64,000 nt of DNA. It comes from Pseudomonas weihenstephanensis (GTDB taxonomy: Bacteria > Pseudomonadota > Gammaproteobacteria > Pseudomonadales > Pseudomonadaceae). The stretch's first letter is position 1; each line of letters starts with the position of its first letter. Of this stretch, positions 19,647 to 29,681 are shown piece by piece. The stretch covers positions 124,001 through 188,000 of the forward strand of contig NZ_JYLF01000003.1 of the NCBI RefSeq assembly GCF_001043055.1, in the 5' to 3' direction. The notes beneath the pieces are model-generated. The model was not told the origin of the DNA. It saw only the letters and a list, made by a program, of their open reading frames with translations, and ran no database searches. The translations under genes were made by a program, and so were the position numbers.

Positions 19647-19677
19647 AAAAAAGCCCGCAGCGACGGCGGGCTTTTTT
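19647..19677. terminator. Bidirectional Rho-independent terminator
   Basis: The stem GCCCGC/GCGGGC is extended by A6 and T6 on the two sides (19647-19658 with 19666-19677), with a 7-base loop. It lies between the convergent HAD gene and sutA and can serve both. Confidence 0.9.
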
Positions 19678-19695
19678 CAAGCAAGCATCACACCC

Positions 19696-20022
19696 TTAGA
19701 TAGGGCGGCTGCCGTACTTGTTATCAGGCTTCTTGGGCGGGTCTGCCACCACATTGGCCTCAACTTCCTGCACTTTGCCGCCACGGGAAAGAAACTCCTC
19801 CATGGCGCGAGCCAGAGCATCACGCTCTTTATTTTTGGCTTCTACGCTGGGCAGGTCATCAACGGACACCGCAGCCTTGGATTTACCCTTGGCGGCCGGA
19901 ACCGGTGCATCTTCGCCACCGTCGTCGTCAGCCACGTCATCCGCAGCAACTTCCAGACCTTCTTCGGTTTCGTCTTCGTCACCTACTTCGAGGTCATCAT
20001 TTTCCAGATCATCGTCGCTCAT
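19696..20022 (-). CDS. sutA: SutA, RNA polymerase-binding transcriptional regulator of slow growth
   Basis: 108 residues. The N-terminal half is very acidic and probably disordered (DDLENDDLEVGDEDETEE); the C-terminal half has the conserved LPSVEAKNKERDALARAMEEF helix and the terminal NVVADPPKKP and KYGSRPI. I recall this pattern from SutA of P. aeruginosa, which binds RNA polymerase beta and helps transcription of ribosomal and maintenance genes in slow growth. It lies alone with a terminator behind it. Confidence 0.9.
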   Translation of the reverse strand: MSDDDLENDDLEVGDEDETEEGLEVAADDVADDDGGEDAPVPAAKGKSKAAVSVDDLPSVEAKNKERDALARAMEEFLSRGGKVQEVEANVVADPPKKPDNKYGSRPI

Positions 20023-20450
20023 GTTCTACCCCATGACTTACGTAAAGCAGATTAGTTATAGACCAGCTACGGCCACTGTCGACTGCCGCTGGTGCAAAAG
20101 TAGCCCTGGATTACCCGGGGCTTACGCCTCGACGCCTTTGACGGCGGTAGGACTTTACAAGTGCCGTTGTAAGCATGGCGCTCGTTATATAAACACCTTG
20201 CCAAGTGTCCAATTAATAACTTGCAACACTGGCCTTGAAGGCATGTGGAGATGCTCCGTGCCTTCGTCGTTCGTGGGGCGTTTTACTTCGCCCTTCGGCG
20301 CGCATTCTAGCGTGCTCAAGGAAAAAGCAAAGCAGCTAATAGTCGAGTTGTGCTGTAAGTCTTCGTCGCCTATTTCATCGTAGAACTGATCTCTCCTTAA
20401 CGGTGTAGGAAAAATCATTCTCTTGGTGCGAATACCGCCACATTTCAGGC
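20023..20450. other. Gene-poor region upstream of sutA
   Basis: About 430 bases between the sutA start (minus) and the amtB terminator. It should hold the sutA promoter and a long leader. An open frame on the minus strand (20185-20418) has no recognisable features. The stretch 20260-20310 is rich in short GC hairpins and could belong to a leader or small RNA, but I cannot define one. Confidence 0.45.
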
Positions 20451-20482
20451 AAAAAAATACCCGGCATGCCGGGTATTTTTTT
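20451..20482 (-). terminator. Rho-independent terminator of glnK-amtB
   Basis: A perfect palindrome with a GC core (ACCCGGCATGCCGGGT) flanked by A7 and T7. It lies ten bases past the amtB stop codon on the minus strand. Confidence 0.88.
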
Positions 20483-20491
20483 CAAAGATTT

Positions 20492-21829
20492 TTACAAGTT
20501 GTAGCCACGCTCGTTGTGTTGCGCGAGGTCGAGGCCAACGGCCTCTTCTTCTTCCGTTACGCGCAGACCCATCACAGCATCCAGCACTTTGAGAATGACG
20601 AAGGTGACGATTGCGGTGTAGATCACCGTGAAGGCGACCCCTTTGCACTGGATCCAGACTTGGGCTGCGATGTCGGTCACGGCCCCGAAGCCGCCCAGTG
20701 CGGGCGCTGCGAACACACCCGTAAGGATCGCGCCGACAATACCGCCCACACCGTGGACACCAAAGGCGTCCAGCGAATCGTCATAACCCAGCTTGCGTTT
20801 GAGGCTAGTGGCGCAGAAAAAGCAGATCACACCAGAGGCCAAGCCGATCACGATTGAACCCATTGGGCCGACAGTGCCCGCTGCCGGGGTGATGGCCACC
20901 AGGCCCGCGACCACGCCTGACGCGATGCCCAGTGCGCTTGGCTTGCCGTGGGTAATCCACTCGGCAAACATCCAGCCCAGTGCGGCGGCGGCGGTGGCGA
21001 TTTGGGTCACGAGCATTGCCATGCCCGCCGTGCCGTTCGCTGCGGCAGCAGAGCCTGCGTTGAAACCGAACCAGCCGATCCACAACATTGCAGCGCCGAC
21101 CAGGGTGTAACCGAGGTTGTGCGGCGCCATTGGGGTGGTCGGGTAGCCTTTACGCTTGCCCAGTACGATGCACGCTACAAGGCCGGCAACACCTGCGTTG
21201 ATGTGCACCACCGTGCCACCCGCGAAATCGAGTACACCCCAATCCCACATCAGGCCGCCGTTGCCGCTCCACACCATGTGTGCAATGGGCGCATACACCA
21301 GGGTGAACCATACACCCATGAAAATCAGCATGGCCGAGAACTTCATGCGCTCAGCAAACGCCCCGACGATCAGCGCTGGCGTGATGATGGCGAACGTCAT
21401 CTGGAAGGTGATAAACACAGCTTCGGGAAACAGTGCGGTGGGCGAGGTCAGGCTGGCCGGCGTGACACCCGCGAGGAAGGCTTTGCCGAACCCGCCGATG
21501 AACGAGTTGAAGTTGGTGACGCCCTGCTCCATACCGGTGGTGTCGAACGTGATGCTGTAGCCATAAATGACCCACAGGATGCTGATCAGGCCGGTAATGG
21601 CGAAGCACTGCATCATCACAGAAAGAAGGTTTTTGGAGCGCACCATGCCGCCGTAGAACAGCGCCAGGCCGGGAATGGTCATAAACAGCACCAAAGCCGT
21701 TGCAGTCAGCATCCAGGCGGTGTCGCCGGAGTTGAGGGCTGGCGCAGCCACTTCGTCTGCCGCCATGGCCAGGCCAGGCATTACGACAGACAGCAGGGCT
21801 GCGAGCCCTGCGAATTTACGCAGAGTCAT
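20492..21829 (-). CDS. amtB: Ammonium transporter AmtB
   Basis: 445 residues with a cleavable signal peptide (MTLRKFAGLAALLSVVMPGLAMA) and about eleven transmembrane helices. The Amt signature is visible in DFAGGTVVHINAGVAGLVAC, which holds the first pore histidine, and the second lies in GVHGVGGIVGAILTG. It takes up ammonium when nitrogen is scarce and is blocked by unmodified GlnK. It follows glnK by 33 bases on the same strand. Confidence 0.96.
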   Translation of the reverse strand: MTLRKFAGLAALLSVVMPGLAMAADEVAAPALNSGDTAWMLTATALVLFMTIPGLALFYGGMVRSKNLLSVMMQCFAITGLISILWVIYGYSITFDTTGMEQGVTNFNSFIGGFGKAFLAGVTPASLTSPTALFPEAVFITFQMTFAIITPALIVGAFAERMKFSAMLIFMGVWFTLVYAPIAHMVWSGNGGLMWDWGVLDFAGGTVVHINAGVAGLVACIVLGKRKGYPTTPMAPHNLGYTLVGAAMLWIGWFGFNAGSAAAANGTAGMAMLVTQIATAAAALGWMFAEWITHGKPSALGIASGVVAGLVAITPAAGTVGPMGSIVIGLASGVICFFCATSLKRKLGYDDSLDAFGVHGVGGIVGAILTGVFAAPALGGFGAVTDIAAQVWIQCKGVAFTVIYTAIVTFVILKVLDAVMGLRVTEEEEAVGLDLAQHNERGYNL

Positions 21830-21862
21830 AGTGTTTTCTCCTGGGGCGTTGGGTTTGGCGGC

Positions 21863-22616
<754 letters not shown>

Positions 22617-22877
22617 ATGCTCGCGCCCAAAGATTTTCTCGATGCCCTGAGTGGCCATGCATCACGTTTATTCAGCGGCGACACCGCGCTGCCGCGCAAC
22701 GAAATCGAAAGCCAGTTCAAAGCGCTGCTGCAAAGTGGCTTCAGCAAACTCGACTTGGTAAGCCGTGAAGAATTTGACAGCCAAATGGTTGTCTTGGCCC
22801 GTACTCGGGCGCGTCTTGAAAGCCTGGAAGCGAAAGTCGCAGAGCTGGAAGCCCGCTTGCTGCCACCCGCGCAGTAA
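22617..22877 (+). CDS. ubiK: UbiK, ubiquinone biosynthesis accessory factor
   Basis: 86 residues from the ATG at 22617 (MLAPKDFLDALSGHASRLF), preceded by an AAGGA ribosome site. It has an amphipathic N-terminal half and a C-terminal coiled coil (REEFDSQMVVLARTRARLES, then EAKVAELEARL), the layout of the UbiK (former BMFP/YqiC) family, which supports the Ubi enzyme complex in ubiquinone synthesis in membranes or lipid-bound state. A longer upstream in-frame reading is less likely. Confidence 0.9.
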   Translation: MLAPKDFLDALSGHASRLFSGDTALPRNEIESQFKALLQSGFSKLDLVSREEFDSQMVVLARTRARLESLEAKVAELEARLLPPAQ

Positions 22878-23042
22878 CACCCAGGTGCAGGCGGTCTATT
22901 GGATCCTTGCGCGCTGCACGCTCTAAACCCTGCTTAGCGAGAAAGGTGACGCCCGTCCCTGTTCTCAAGCAGGTCAGCCCGGAGTCAGGAAAAAGCCAGT
23001 AGCGTTTGTCTGGCATGCGGTTCGGAACCGTCGTGAGTCTAT

Positions 23043-23104
23043 TGGGTACACAGGATTACACCGCAAGGGGCTAGCGCCCATTACCGCGGCGTCCTGTGAA
23101 CCCA
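23043..23104 (+). other. Long inverted repeat just upstream of the large toxin-like gene
   Basis: Thirteen-base arms (23043-23055 TGGGTACACAGGA and 23092-23104) pair with one mismatch around a 36-base centre that itself contains a smaller GC-rich hairpin. The 3' arm ends 13 bases before the ATG at 23118, so the structure could cover or present the ribosome site. Confidence 0.5.
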
Positions 23105-23117
23105 TTCAGAGCTACTC

Positions 23118-26100
23118 ATGACTATCACCTTCGCGCACTTTCGTCCCTCATCTCAGTTGCCAGAACATGTGGTTCCTAAGCGCCCTGAACTGAGTAAACC
23201 AAGTGCTGGCGAGGTAAAGAGCGGTTTGGCAGTGTCGCGTTTACCCACGTTTGGTAGCACTCGAACAAGTGGCAGCAGTCGTCAAGTTGAGTTTGACGTA
23301 CTAACGCCACGCTCAGCAGATACAGCCCGAAGCGTGACTCCACAGGTGTCAGAGGAGGCTGAACCTCAACGGCCTTTGGTCCGCAGGCCTCGAGCGGTCA
23401 ATCCCCAGAGCACCACGCCGGTATTGGTTGAAGCCACGCTGGACGATCCCCGCAAGCGTGGCGACAGCCAAATGGCTGCCCTTGTTGCGCAAGCGCTGCG
23501 CGTTGGCGAAAGCACCGGACACCTTCCAGAGCGTATTGACAATATTGTGCCGACCTCGACATTTGGTCAGTGGTGGGCGCATTTGCATCAGGCCGTGCAG
23601 TCTCCGGCTTTTTTGCATTGGGCCGCCGCGCAGAAGCTGGATTTGTCAAAACCCATTCAGTTGTACCCCAACACCGAACCGCCTCAACAGGATTACATAG
23701 CAGGCATGGTCGCCGGTGAGCGCACCTTGTTTGTAGCCTCGGACCGTGGCAATCGATGGACCCTGGAGCCTATTCTGCAAGCCGCTAGAATTATCAGCCC
23801 GACCGTGGGTACGACGAATCTGTTTGAGTCACCCACTCTTAGTACGTCAGCTCCCTACAAGGTCGTGGCAAACTTTTATAGTGAAAGGATTGACCCGCAA
23901 CCCCCAGAGGACATGGGGAGTCGCGCGGAACAACTCGAACAGGTCAAAGCGTTTGTGCATCTCCCGCCCACAGATCCCATGCGCTCTAGTGCGGCGCGAT
24001 CCGAAAAGGCGCTTGAAGAGGCACGCAGCAAACTGATTGAAAACCATGACGCGCACCAGCTCTACGTTCAATTGGCGGACATCATCAAGCGAAGCGAGGA
24101 GCGTGCCACTGCGTTCAAACGGCGTTCGGCATTGCCTGTGAGTGACAGTGAACACATTCCACCAGCGCAGCTTGAAAACCAACTTTCGCAAGCCATTCTC
24201 AGCGACGTCAGCGGCGCGAGCATCACACTACATCCCGATTCGCCTTGGCGGGCATTGCACACAGACTCCACCATGACGCTGGACAGATTCATTTCTGAGA
24301 ACGGTTGGTTAGCGCCCAGCAGTCACGATGCACTGACCAGCCTTGCTCAGGTTCTGACCCAGCCGTTACTCGCCACACCGCCACACGGTAATTTCGGCGG
24401 TGCATTGTGCTGGTCCATTCCGTTGAGCGACGAAGATCAAAGCCGTGTACTGGCCGCCATTACCCAGAACGGTCTGGGTTTGGGGGGCCTGCCGAGCGAT
24501 GAACAAGGTGTACTGAGCTATCTGACGCGCAACCTGGAACTGACGGCAGACGAGCGTCAAAATCCGCGAGCGGTCATCCAGGCTCTTTTGGCCACGCCCA
24601 AGGCTCAAGCGCTTGGGTTGGCCCTGGAGAGAAAATTCAAAGGCTTCAGCACCCCGGACAGTATTAATGACTGGGTGCTGGCCGCGCTGGGCGCCTCCCT
24701 TGAACGGCCCAGCGTCGCGATAAGCGCGTTGAACCCTGTCAGGACGGGTGTTGCGGGTTTTAATCTGGCGTCAGAGGAGCACTGGGGCAAACCCCCGGCG
24801 ACGGTTGTCAAAGGTCTGACTAACCACTTGATTGCCAACAGGTCCATAAGCGCTGTCATGGCGCCCGCTGCCGCGCACTTGTTGCTGTCTCGCAAGGCAC
24901 CGGAGTTTTTGGTCAGGGACATTCCGTCCCAAGTGGTTTATGGGTCGCATACCTGGATGAACTTCACCACCGCCGTTGCGCGTATCGAAGCCCAAGCGCC
25001 AGGCGCATCCTCCCTCATGACATTTGCCCAAGTGCTAACCCACGCAACAACAAGTCCGATCACGGCTCGAGAACAAATGATGGACTACGCCGCACAGCGT
25101 GATGCACTGGTTGATTGGGGGGTGGTCAACGGTTTTATGCCCGCAAGTGCAGAGGATGTTTATACCGATGTTCAAATGAGTAACGTCTCTCAGGCCTTCA
25201 ATAACCAAGTTACGGAATTAAGTGCTGCGTCCTGGGTGTATGCGACCCCTTTGCCCGAGCGCAAGAAAATGGCGTTGCGGGTATTAACATTAGCCTTCGG
25301 TGATCGCATTCCGTTTGAGAAAAAATGCATCACGACCGTTCCTCCTCAGCGTAATTTTCCAGGGCCTTATTCGGTCCTTGATCTCTACTTACAAGAAAGA
25401 TTCAATGGAGCGCATTGGTTCTCATCCAGCGAAGATGTTCCAATCCGCGGGATCAAGCACCATAGCGGAAAACTGCCTGACATCAATAAATACTTCTCGG
25501 CTTATTTGGCCGCTTTTTTCACAGCGATGGAGAAAGGGATTGCAGCTCAAGTTAAAAGTTTGATAAGTAATCTGCCCCTTGAAGATCGAAAAAATATTGA
25601 AGCAGGAAAATTAACAGTCATTAAAGAAACCACGGTAGGCACCACCCATGGGGGGTGGAGGGTGGAAGAAACCACGGTACCGAATGCATTACTCCTTCGA
25701 ACTCTGCGCGAGGGCGTTACTCATACCTATGAAATAAAGATACGGGACAATACGGTCAGTAAACGCAATGAGTTAAATGCGCTGGCGTTAGGCGCTCAAT
25801 TTACCAGCCATAGCCATGGCAGTGTCAGTGGGCGTGTTCGCACATCGCCTACCCTAGATGCTGTTACACCTTCGGGTGCCTGGTCAGCGAAGCTAACCGA
25901 TGAAAAGAAAGGCACGGCGCTCGTCAACATGTTTACCCATGAGCGCGCGCAGTACATCGCTGCTGCCATGGTAGAAAATGTGGGCATCAGGCGCCTGGCT
26001 GCCGAAGCCCGGGGCCTTACAACGTTCGAAACTGAAGTGCCTTTCCACAAGAAAGTGAGGGAGTTCCTTCTAAATCTTATCCCGCTGCGGTCTGCCATCC

Positions 26101-27113
26101 AGAACTTCAGGCAAGGCAATATAGGAGAAGGGGTGGTTGATTTAACACTGGACGTCTTCTGCTTTGCAATGGGGCTTGGGGTGGCGGCTAAAGGTGCGAA
26201 GGCGCTTCATGTGGGTCTTTCCACTGCCAGTAAAGTTGCGCACAGTGTCAGAGTGCTCGGCCGCGTTGCCGTCAGTACGCTAAACCCCTTGAGTGGGGTC
26301 GATGATTTGGCGCGTGGAATCATAAAAGGGGGCGCTAAAGCATTAAGGACCCTCGGGCACGGCCTAAATAAAATGCGGGGTGTCGACCTCGCCTCAATTA
26401 TACGAAAGCCGGGAATTGCGCAAGGCGCCTACAGGGCGGCCAGTGCCAGCGAAGAGATAAAGCTGCTGGCAAAGCTCGATGAAAAAACCGGCTGCTGGTA
26501 TGCCATCCACCCCCGTACCAAAACGCCGTTTGGGCCGCCACTGGAAAACTTTAAACCCAACGTCTTTTCCAGCAGTGAGCTTAAAAAAAGTATTGATACG
26601 TTATATTCAAGTTTTGGAACGACGCCCCCGATTGATATTTGCTATGCCACCGCATTGCTCACCGCTCAAGCGGATAAAAAAATAACAGCGTCGGTCTTCA
26701 ATGCCCTGATCGTGGACACTATGAATGGTGTGTCCCCTGCGTTTTATCAGCGCATGAATATTAACTCAGGCACGTTGAAAAACGCCTTTAATATTGGCGA
26801 CATCAATGAATCCGGCCTCCTCTCGTTCGTCAGTAAAAATGGATACAACAAAGATAAGATCACGCATATGGCCTATCTTCACAAAGCCAGTGATAACCAG
26901 ACGTACTTGTATCATTCCAACTCACATATATTGGACAAGTATTTGGGGGGCATAGAAAACCGCCCTTCAACGGCCGGTAAAGCCAATGTGTACACGCTGG
27001 ATGTGCAAAGACAGCGTGGACTGCAACAGTTTATGGAAGAAGGTGCAGGGTTTACGGTCGCTTTTACTCCTGCGAGCATTCTGAATGCGCGGGTACTGGC
27101 GCCCGCCGCTTAG
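23118..27113 (+). CDS. Large toxin/effector-like protein, 1331 residues
   Basis: I do not recognise a named family with certainty. No signal peptide is visible. Residues 1-110 are Pro/Ser/Arg-rich and probably disordered. The middle (about 130-930) is a long soluble region. Residues about 975-1110 have a helical segment (KKVREFLLNLIPLRSAIQNF, then EGVVDLTLDVFCFAMGLGVAAKGAK) of a kind I recall from large Pseudomonas toxins of the dermonecrotic/insecticidal type. The last 160 residues carry a Cys1175 at the start of a helix (DICYATALLTAQ) and histidines 1250, 1255 and 1266 in strand-like sequence (THMAYLHK, LYHSNSH), which could be a papain-like protease or deamidase site. This is inference. 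The second half is clearly more AT-rich than its neighbours. The gene is inserted between ubiK and comM, which lie close together in P. aeruginosa. Confidence 0.75.
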   Translation: MTITFAHFRPSSQLPEHVVPKRPELSKPSAGEVKSGLAVSRLPTFGSTRTSGSSRQVEFDVLTPRSADTARSVTPQVSEEAEPQRPLVRRPRAVNPQSTTPVLVEATLDDPRKRGDSQMAALVAQALRVGESTGHLPERIDNIVPTSTFGQWWAHLHQAVQSPAFLHWAAAQKLDLSKPIQLYPNTEPPQQDYIAGMVAGERTLFVASDRGNRWTLEPILQAARIISPTVGTTNLFESPTLSTSAPYKVVANFYSERIDPQPPEDMGSRAEQLEQVKAFVHLPPTDPMRSSAARSEKALEEARSKLIENHDAHQLYVQLADIIKRSEERATAFKRRSALPVSDSEHIPPAQLENQLSQAILSDVSGASITLHPDSPWRALHTDSTMTLDRFISENGWLAPSSHDALTSLAQVLTQPLLATPPHGNFGGALCWSIPLSDEDQSRVLAAITQNGLGLGGLPSDEQGVLSYLTRNLELTADERQNPRAVIQALLATPKAQALGLALERKFKGFSTPDSINDWVLAALGASLERPSVAISALNPVRTGVAGFNLASEEHWGKPPATVVKGLTNHLIANRSISAVMAPAAAHLLLSRKAPEFLVRDIPSQVVYGSHTWMNFTTAVARIEAQAPGASSLMTFAQVLTHATTSPITAREQMMDYAAQRDALVDWGVVNGFMPASAEDVYTDVQMSNVSQAFNNQVTELSAASWVYATPLPERKKMALRVLTLAFGDRIPFEKKCITTVPPQRNFPGPYSVLDLYLQERFNGAHWFSSSEDVPIRGIKHHSGKLPDINKYFSAYLAAFFTAMEKGIAAQVKSLISNLPLEDRKNIEAGKLTVIKETTVGTTHGGWRVEETTVPNALLLRTLREGVTHTYEIKIRDNTVSKRNELNALALGAQFTSHSHGSVSGRVRTSPTLDAVTPSGAWSAKLTDEKKGTALVNMFTHERAQYIAAAMVENVGIRRLAAEARGLTTFETEVPFHKKVREFLLNLIPLRSAIQNFRQGNIGEGVVDLTLDVFCFAMGLGVAAKGAKALHVGLSTASKVAHSVRVLGRVAVSTLNPLSGVDDLARGIIKGGAKALRTLGHGLNKMRGVDLASIIRKPGIAQGAYRAASASEEIKLLAKLDEKTGCWYAIHPRTKTPFGPPLENFKPNVFSSSELKKSIDTLYSSFGTTPPIDICYATALLTAQADKKITASVFNALIVDTMNGVSPAFYQRMNINSGTLKNAFNIGDINESGLLSFVSKNGYNKDKITHMAYLHKASDNQTYLYHSNSHILDKYLGGIENRPSTAGKANVYTLDVQRQRGLQQFMEEGAGFTVAFTPASILNARVLAPAA

Positions 27114-27219
27114 ACACCGTTGGATCCGGGTGCATATTCACATCCCGTATCCATTCAAATGCTCCCCCTGCGCCTCAACACGTGCAGGATGCGTTTTTTG
27201 CGCACTCAAGGAATGAGTC

Positions 27220-28713
27220 ATGTCACTGGCAATTGTTCACAGCCGCGCCCAAGTGGGCGTCGAGGCACCCGTTGTGACGGTGGAAGCGCATTTGGCCAAT
27301 GGATTACCGGCGCTGACCTTGGTCGGGCTGCCAGAAACAGCCGTCAAGGAAAGCAAAGACCGAGTGCGCAGCGCGATCCTTAATTCAGGTTTTGAATTCC
27401 CGGCGCGTCGCATCACCTTAAATCTGGCGCCCGCTGACCTGCCCAAGGACGGCGGGCGTTTTGATTTGGCCATCGCATTGGGCATTTTGGCCGCCAGCGG
27501 GCAGTTGCCAGCGGGGGCGTTGGAGCACGTTGAAGTGCTGGGGGAGCTGGCGTTATCCGGCGCGATTCGCCCGGTACAAGGCGTATTGCCGGCGGCATTG
27601 GCGGCGCGGGCTGCCGGTCGCGCATTGATGGTGCCGCTCATCAACGCCGAGGAAGCGTGCATGGCCTGCGGGTTGACGGTGATTGCGGTGGAGCACTTGT
27701 TGCAGGTGGTGGCACATTTTGCGGATCGTGCAGTGATGGCGCCTTACGTTGCCAGTGGTCTGTTGCACGAGAGCCAACCCTACCCGGACTTGAGCGACGT
27801 GCAAGGCCAACTGTCAGCCAAACGCGCGTTGTTGGTGGCGGCGGCGGGCAGGCATAACCTACTGTTCACAGGCCCGCCTGGCACCGGCAAAACGTTGTTG
27901 GCCAGTCGCTTGCCCGGTTTGCTACCGCCGCTGGATGAACAAGAAGCACTGGAAGTGGCGGCCATACAATCGGTGGCCAGTCACATGCCGTTGAGGTGTT
28001 GGCCGCAGCGCCCGTTTCGTCAACCCCACCATTCCGCTTCCGGGCCTGCGCTGGTGGGGGGTGGGTCCAAACCGCAGCCTGGAGAGATTACGCTGGCTCA
28101 CCACGGGGTGCTGTTCCTTGATGAACTGCCCGAATTCGATCGCAAAGTACTCGAAGTGTTAAGAGAACCGATGGAGTCGGGTTTTATCGTGATAGCCCGC
28201 GCGCGGGATCGCATGCGCTTCCCGGCCCGCTTTCAACTGGTGGCGGCCATGAACCCGTGCCCCTGTGGCTACCTTGGCGAACCTACGGGCCGCTGCCGTT
28301 GCACACCGGAGCAAATCCAGCGCTATCGCAACAAACTCTCCGGCCCCTTGCTCGATCGCATTGACCTGCACCTGACCGTGGCACGAGAAACCACCTTGCT
28401 CAACCCTCCCCCTCAAGACGGTGGTACCACGGCCAAGGCGGCGGCGTGGGTCGCCTTGGCGCGTGAGCGGCAGTTGCAGCGTCAGGGCTGCGCCAATGCC
28501 TTTCTCGATTTGCCTGGTGTACGCAGCCATTGCCAATTGAGCGCGGTCGACAACCGTTGGCTGGAAAACGCCTGCGAACGGATGACGCTGTCGTTACGCG
28601 CGGCACACCGCCTACTGAAAGTGGCACGCACACTGGCGGATCTGGAAGGCGATGTAGACATCGCACGGCGGCACTTGGCGGAGGCGTTGCAGTATCGGCC
28701 GGCGAGTGGGTGA
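27220..28713 (+). CDS. comM: ComM/YifB family Mg-chelatase-like AAA+ ATPase
   Basis: 497 residues. An N-terminal Lon-like domain (about 1-180, VGLPETAVKESKDRVRSA) is followed by an AAA+ domain with Walker A GPPGTGKTLLASRLPG (about 213-228), Walker B VLFLDELPEF, and a C-terminal Mg-chelatase domain with the CPCGYLG cysteine motif. In Vibrio, ComM is a helicase that extends heteroduplex in natural transformation. The ATG at 27220 gives the standard start MSLAIVHSRAQVGVEAP. Confidence 0.94.
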   Translation: MSLAIVHSRAQVGVEAPVVTVEAHLANGLPALTLVGLPETAVKESKDRVRSAILNSGFEFPARRITLNLAPADLPKDGGRFDLAIALGILAASGQLPAGALEHVEVLGELALSGAIRPVQGVLPAALAARAAGRALMVPLINAEEACMACGLTVIAVEHLLQVVAHFADRAVMAPYVASGLLHESQPYPDLSDVQGQLSAKRALLVAAAGRHNLLFTGPPGTGKTLLASRLPGLLPPLDEQEALEVAAIQSVASHMPLRCWPQRPFRQPHHSASGPALVGGGSKPQPGEITLAHHGVLFLDELPEFDRKVLEVLREPMESGFIVIARARDRMRFPARFQLVAAMNPCPCGYLGEPTGRCRCTPEQIQRYRNKLSGPLLDRIDLHLTVARETTLLNPPPQDGGTTAKAAAWVALARERQLQRQGCANAFLDLPGVRSHCQLSAVDNRWLENACERMTLSLRAAHRLLKVARTLADLEGDVDIARRHLAEALQYRPASG

Positions 28714-29004
28714 AGGACTGGGCTGCGGTTACGCGCGGAGGGTATTGCTTGTTAAGTGACGGATTTATAGGCGCGACAAGGAGTGCGCGTAGTAAAAGAG
28801 CGGCATTACCTGGCGGGGTATAGGAAGGCATCAGCGCAGTCGATACAGTGACTGGCGACAGAGGTATTTGATTAAGGCAATTAAATAGGAAGTTTGAAGA
28901 CTTTCGCTGTTATGACCGCCGTCACCGTCTTGGTCGGTAGTTGTTCACTCGTCTATAGCGGGCTTGTGGTGTGGTTTATCACTGAATTTTTATCATTGAA
29001 GGCC
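28714..29004. other. Intergenic region between comM and the hcp unit
   Basis: About 290 bases between the comM stop codon and the end of the convergent small ORF. I see no gene. No strong terminator stands out for either side. Confidence 0.5.
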
Positions 29005-29184
29005 TCATGTTAAAAGTGGGTCGCCTTTTACAGGTTCCCTAAAAATAGACGCATACATGCCGTGCATAGGCCCCTGTGCCACACCATCGTTGAGATGGGC
29101 TGCACTGGCTGTGCACCCCCCCAACGCCACCACTTCGTCGGCAGCGTGAACGAGGTCCGTGTTACCACAAAGCACGGTGTTCAT
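29005..29184 (-). CDS. Small unknown protein coupled to hcp
   Basis: A 59-residue reading frame starts with an ATG that overlaps the hcp stop codon as ATGA (29181-29184), the usual sign of translational coupling. The product begins MNTVLCGNTDLVHAADEVVA and ends REPVKGDPLLT. I do not recognise it. It has no signal peptide or membrane helix. Because genes directly after hcp often encode T6SS cargo or its adaptor, it could be such a protein or the remaining N-terminus of a longer one. Confidence 0.55.
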   Translation of the reverse strand: MNTVLCGNTDLVHAADEVVALGGCTASAAHLNDGVAQGPMHGMYASIFREPVKGDPLLT

Positions 29185-29681
29185 CGGCCGGTTTGCCTCG
29201 CGTCCTTGGGGTAGGGCCCCCCCGCATGGTGCAGCCAGCTGATATGCCGATAGCGGATGGACACGGCCTCTATCGGTAAGGCCAACGATGAGCGCGAGGA
29301 AGGGGCCATTTGCAGGGAGATTTGCACAATGCGCGCGCCCTCCAGGCACATCGCGTAATAGTGATCTTGACCACTCGCATCGGCGCTGTAATAGAACTCG
29401 ATCGTGCATACCAGCTCTTCGCCCTCATTGAGGGCTATGGCCAGTAATGGGGTTGATTTGTCCAGGTACTTGGTGAAGACCACCGGCAAGTGCTGCTCAT
29501 TGTCGCCTGAGGAGCCGACCCTGTTACCGGAAAAAGGGGTGTGGGACACCGACAACGCCATGATTTTGTCTTGATGAGTGGACGGGTACAGATGGCCGAT
29601 CGAGGCTTGTGAGGAGCAGCCCGATGACAGGAGGGAACCGGTCTTTTTGCCTTTGATAATGACGTAGCTGAGGTCGTTCAT
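29181..29681 (-). CDS. hcp: Type VI secretion system tube protein Hcp (orphan)
   Basis: 166 residues, the usual Hcp length. The family pattern is clear: N-terminal strand NDLSYVIIKGKKTGSLLSSGC, then SVSHTPFSG, PVVFTKYLDKSTPLLAIALN (the FTKxxDKSSPxL hallmark), EGEELVCTIEFYY, GARIVQIS and the terminal VSIRYRHISW. Hcp forms hexameric rings that stack into the T6SS inner tube and can carry effectors. No sheath, baseplate or VgrG gene is in the window. It is divergent from srfA, 257 bases away, with a sigma-54-type promoter candidate in between. Confidence 0.9.
   Translation of the reverse strand: MNDLSYVIIKGKKTGSLLSSGCSSQASIGHLYPSTHQDKIMALSVSHTPFSGNRVGSSGDNEQHLPVVFTKYLDKSTPLLAIALNEGEELVCTIEFYYSADASGQDHYYAMCLEGARIVQISLQMAPSSRSSLALPIEAVSIRYRHISWLHHAGGPYPKDARQTGR

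Noticed and set aside
20185..20418. 77-codon minus-strand frame upstream of sutA
   Set aside because: No ribosome site, no family resemblance and odd composition; better seen as leader or promoter DNA.
28400..28831. 143-codon minus-strand frame at the end of comM
   Set aside because: It overlaps the conserved C-terminus of comM and has shadow composition.
29005..29409. Full 134-codon reading of the frame that contains the small ORF after hcp
   Set aside because: The first 75 codons lie inside hcp in another frame. Only the part from the ATG at 29184 is plausible.
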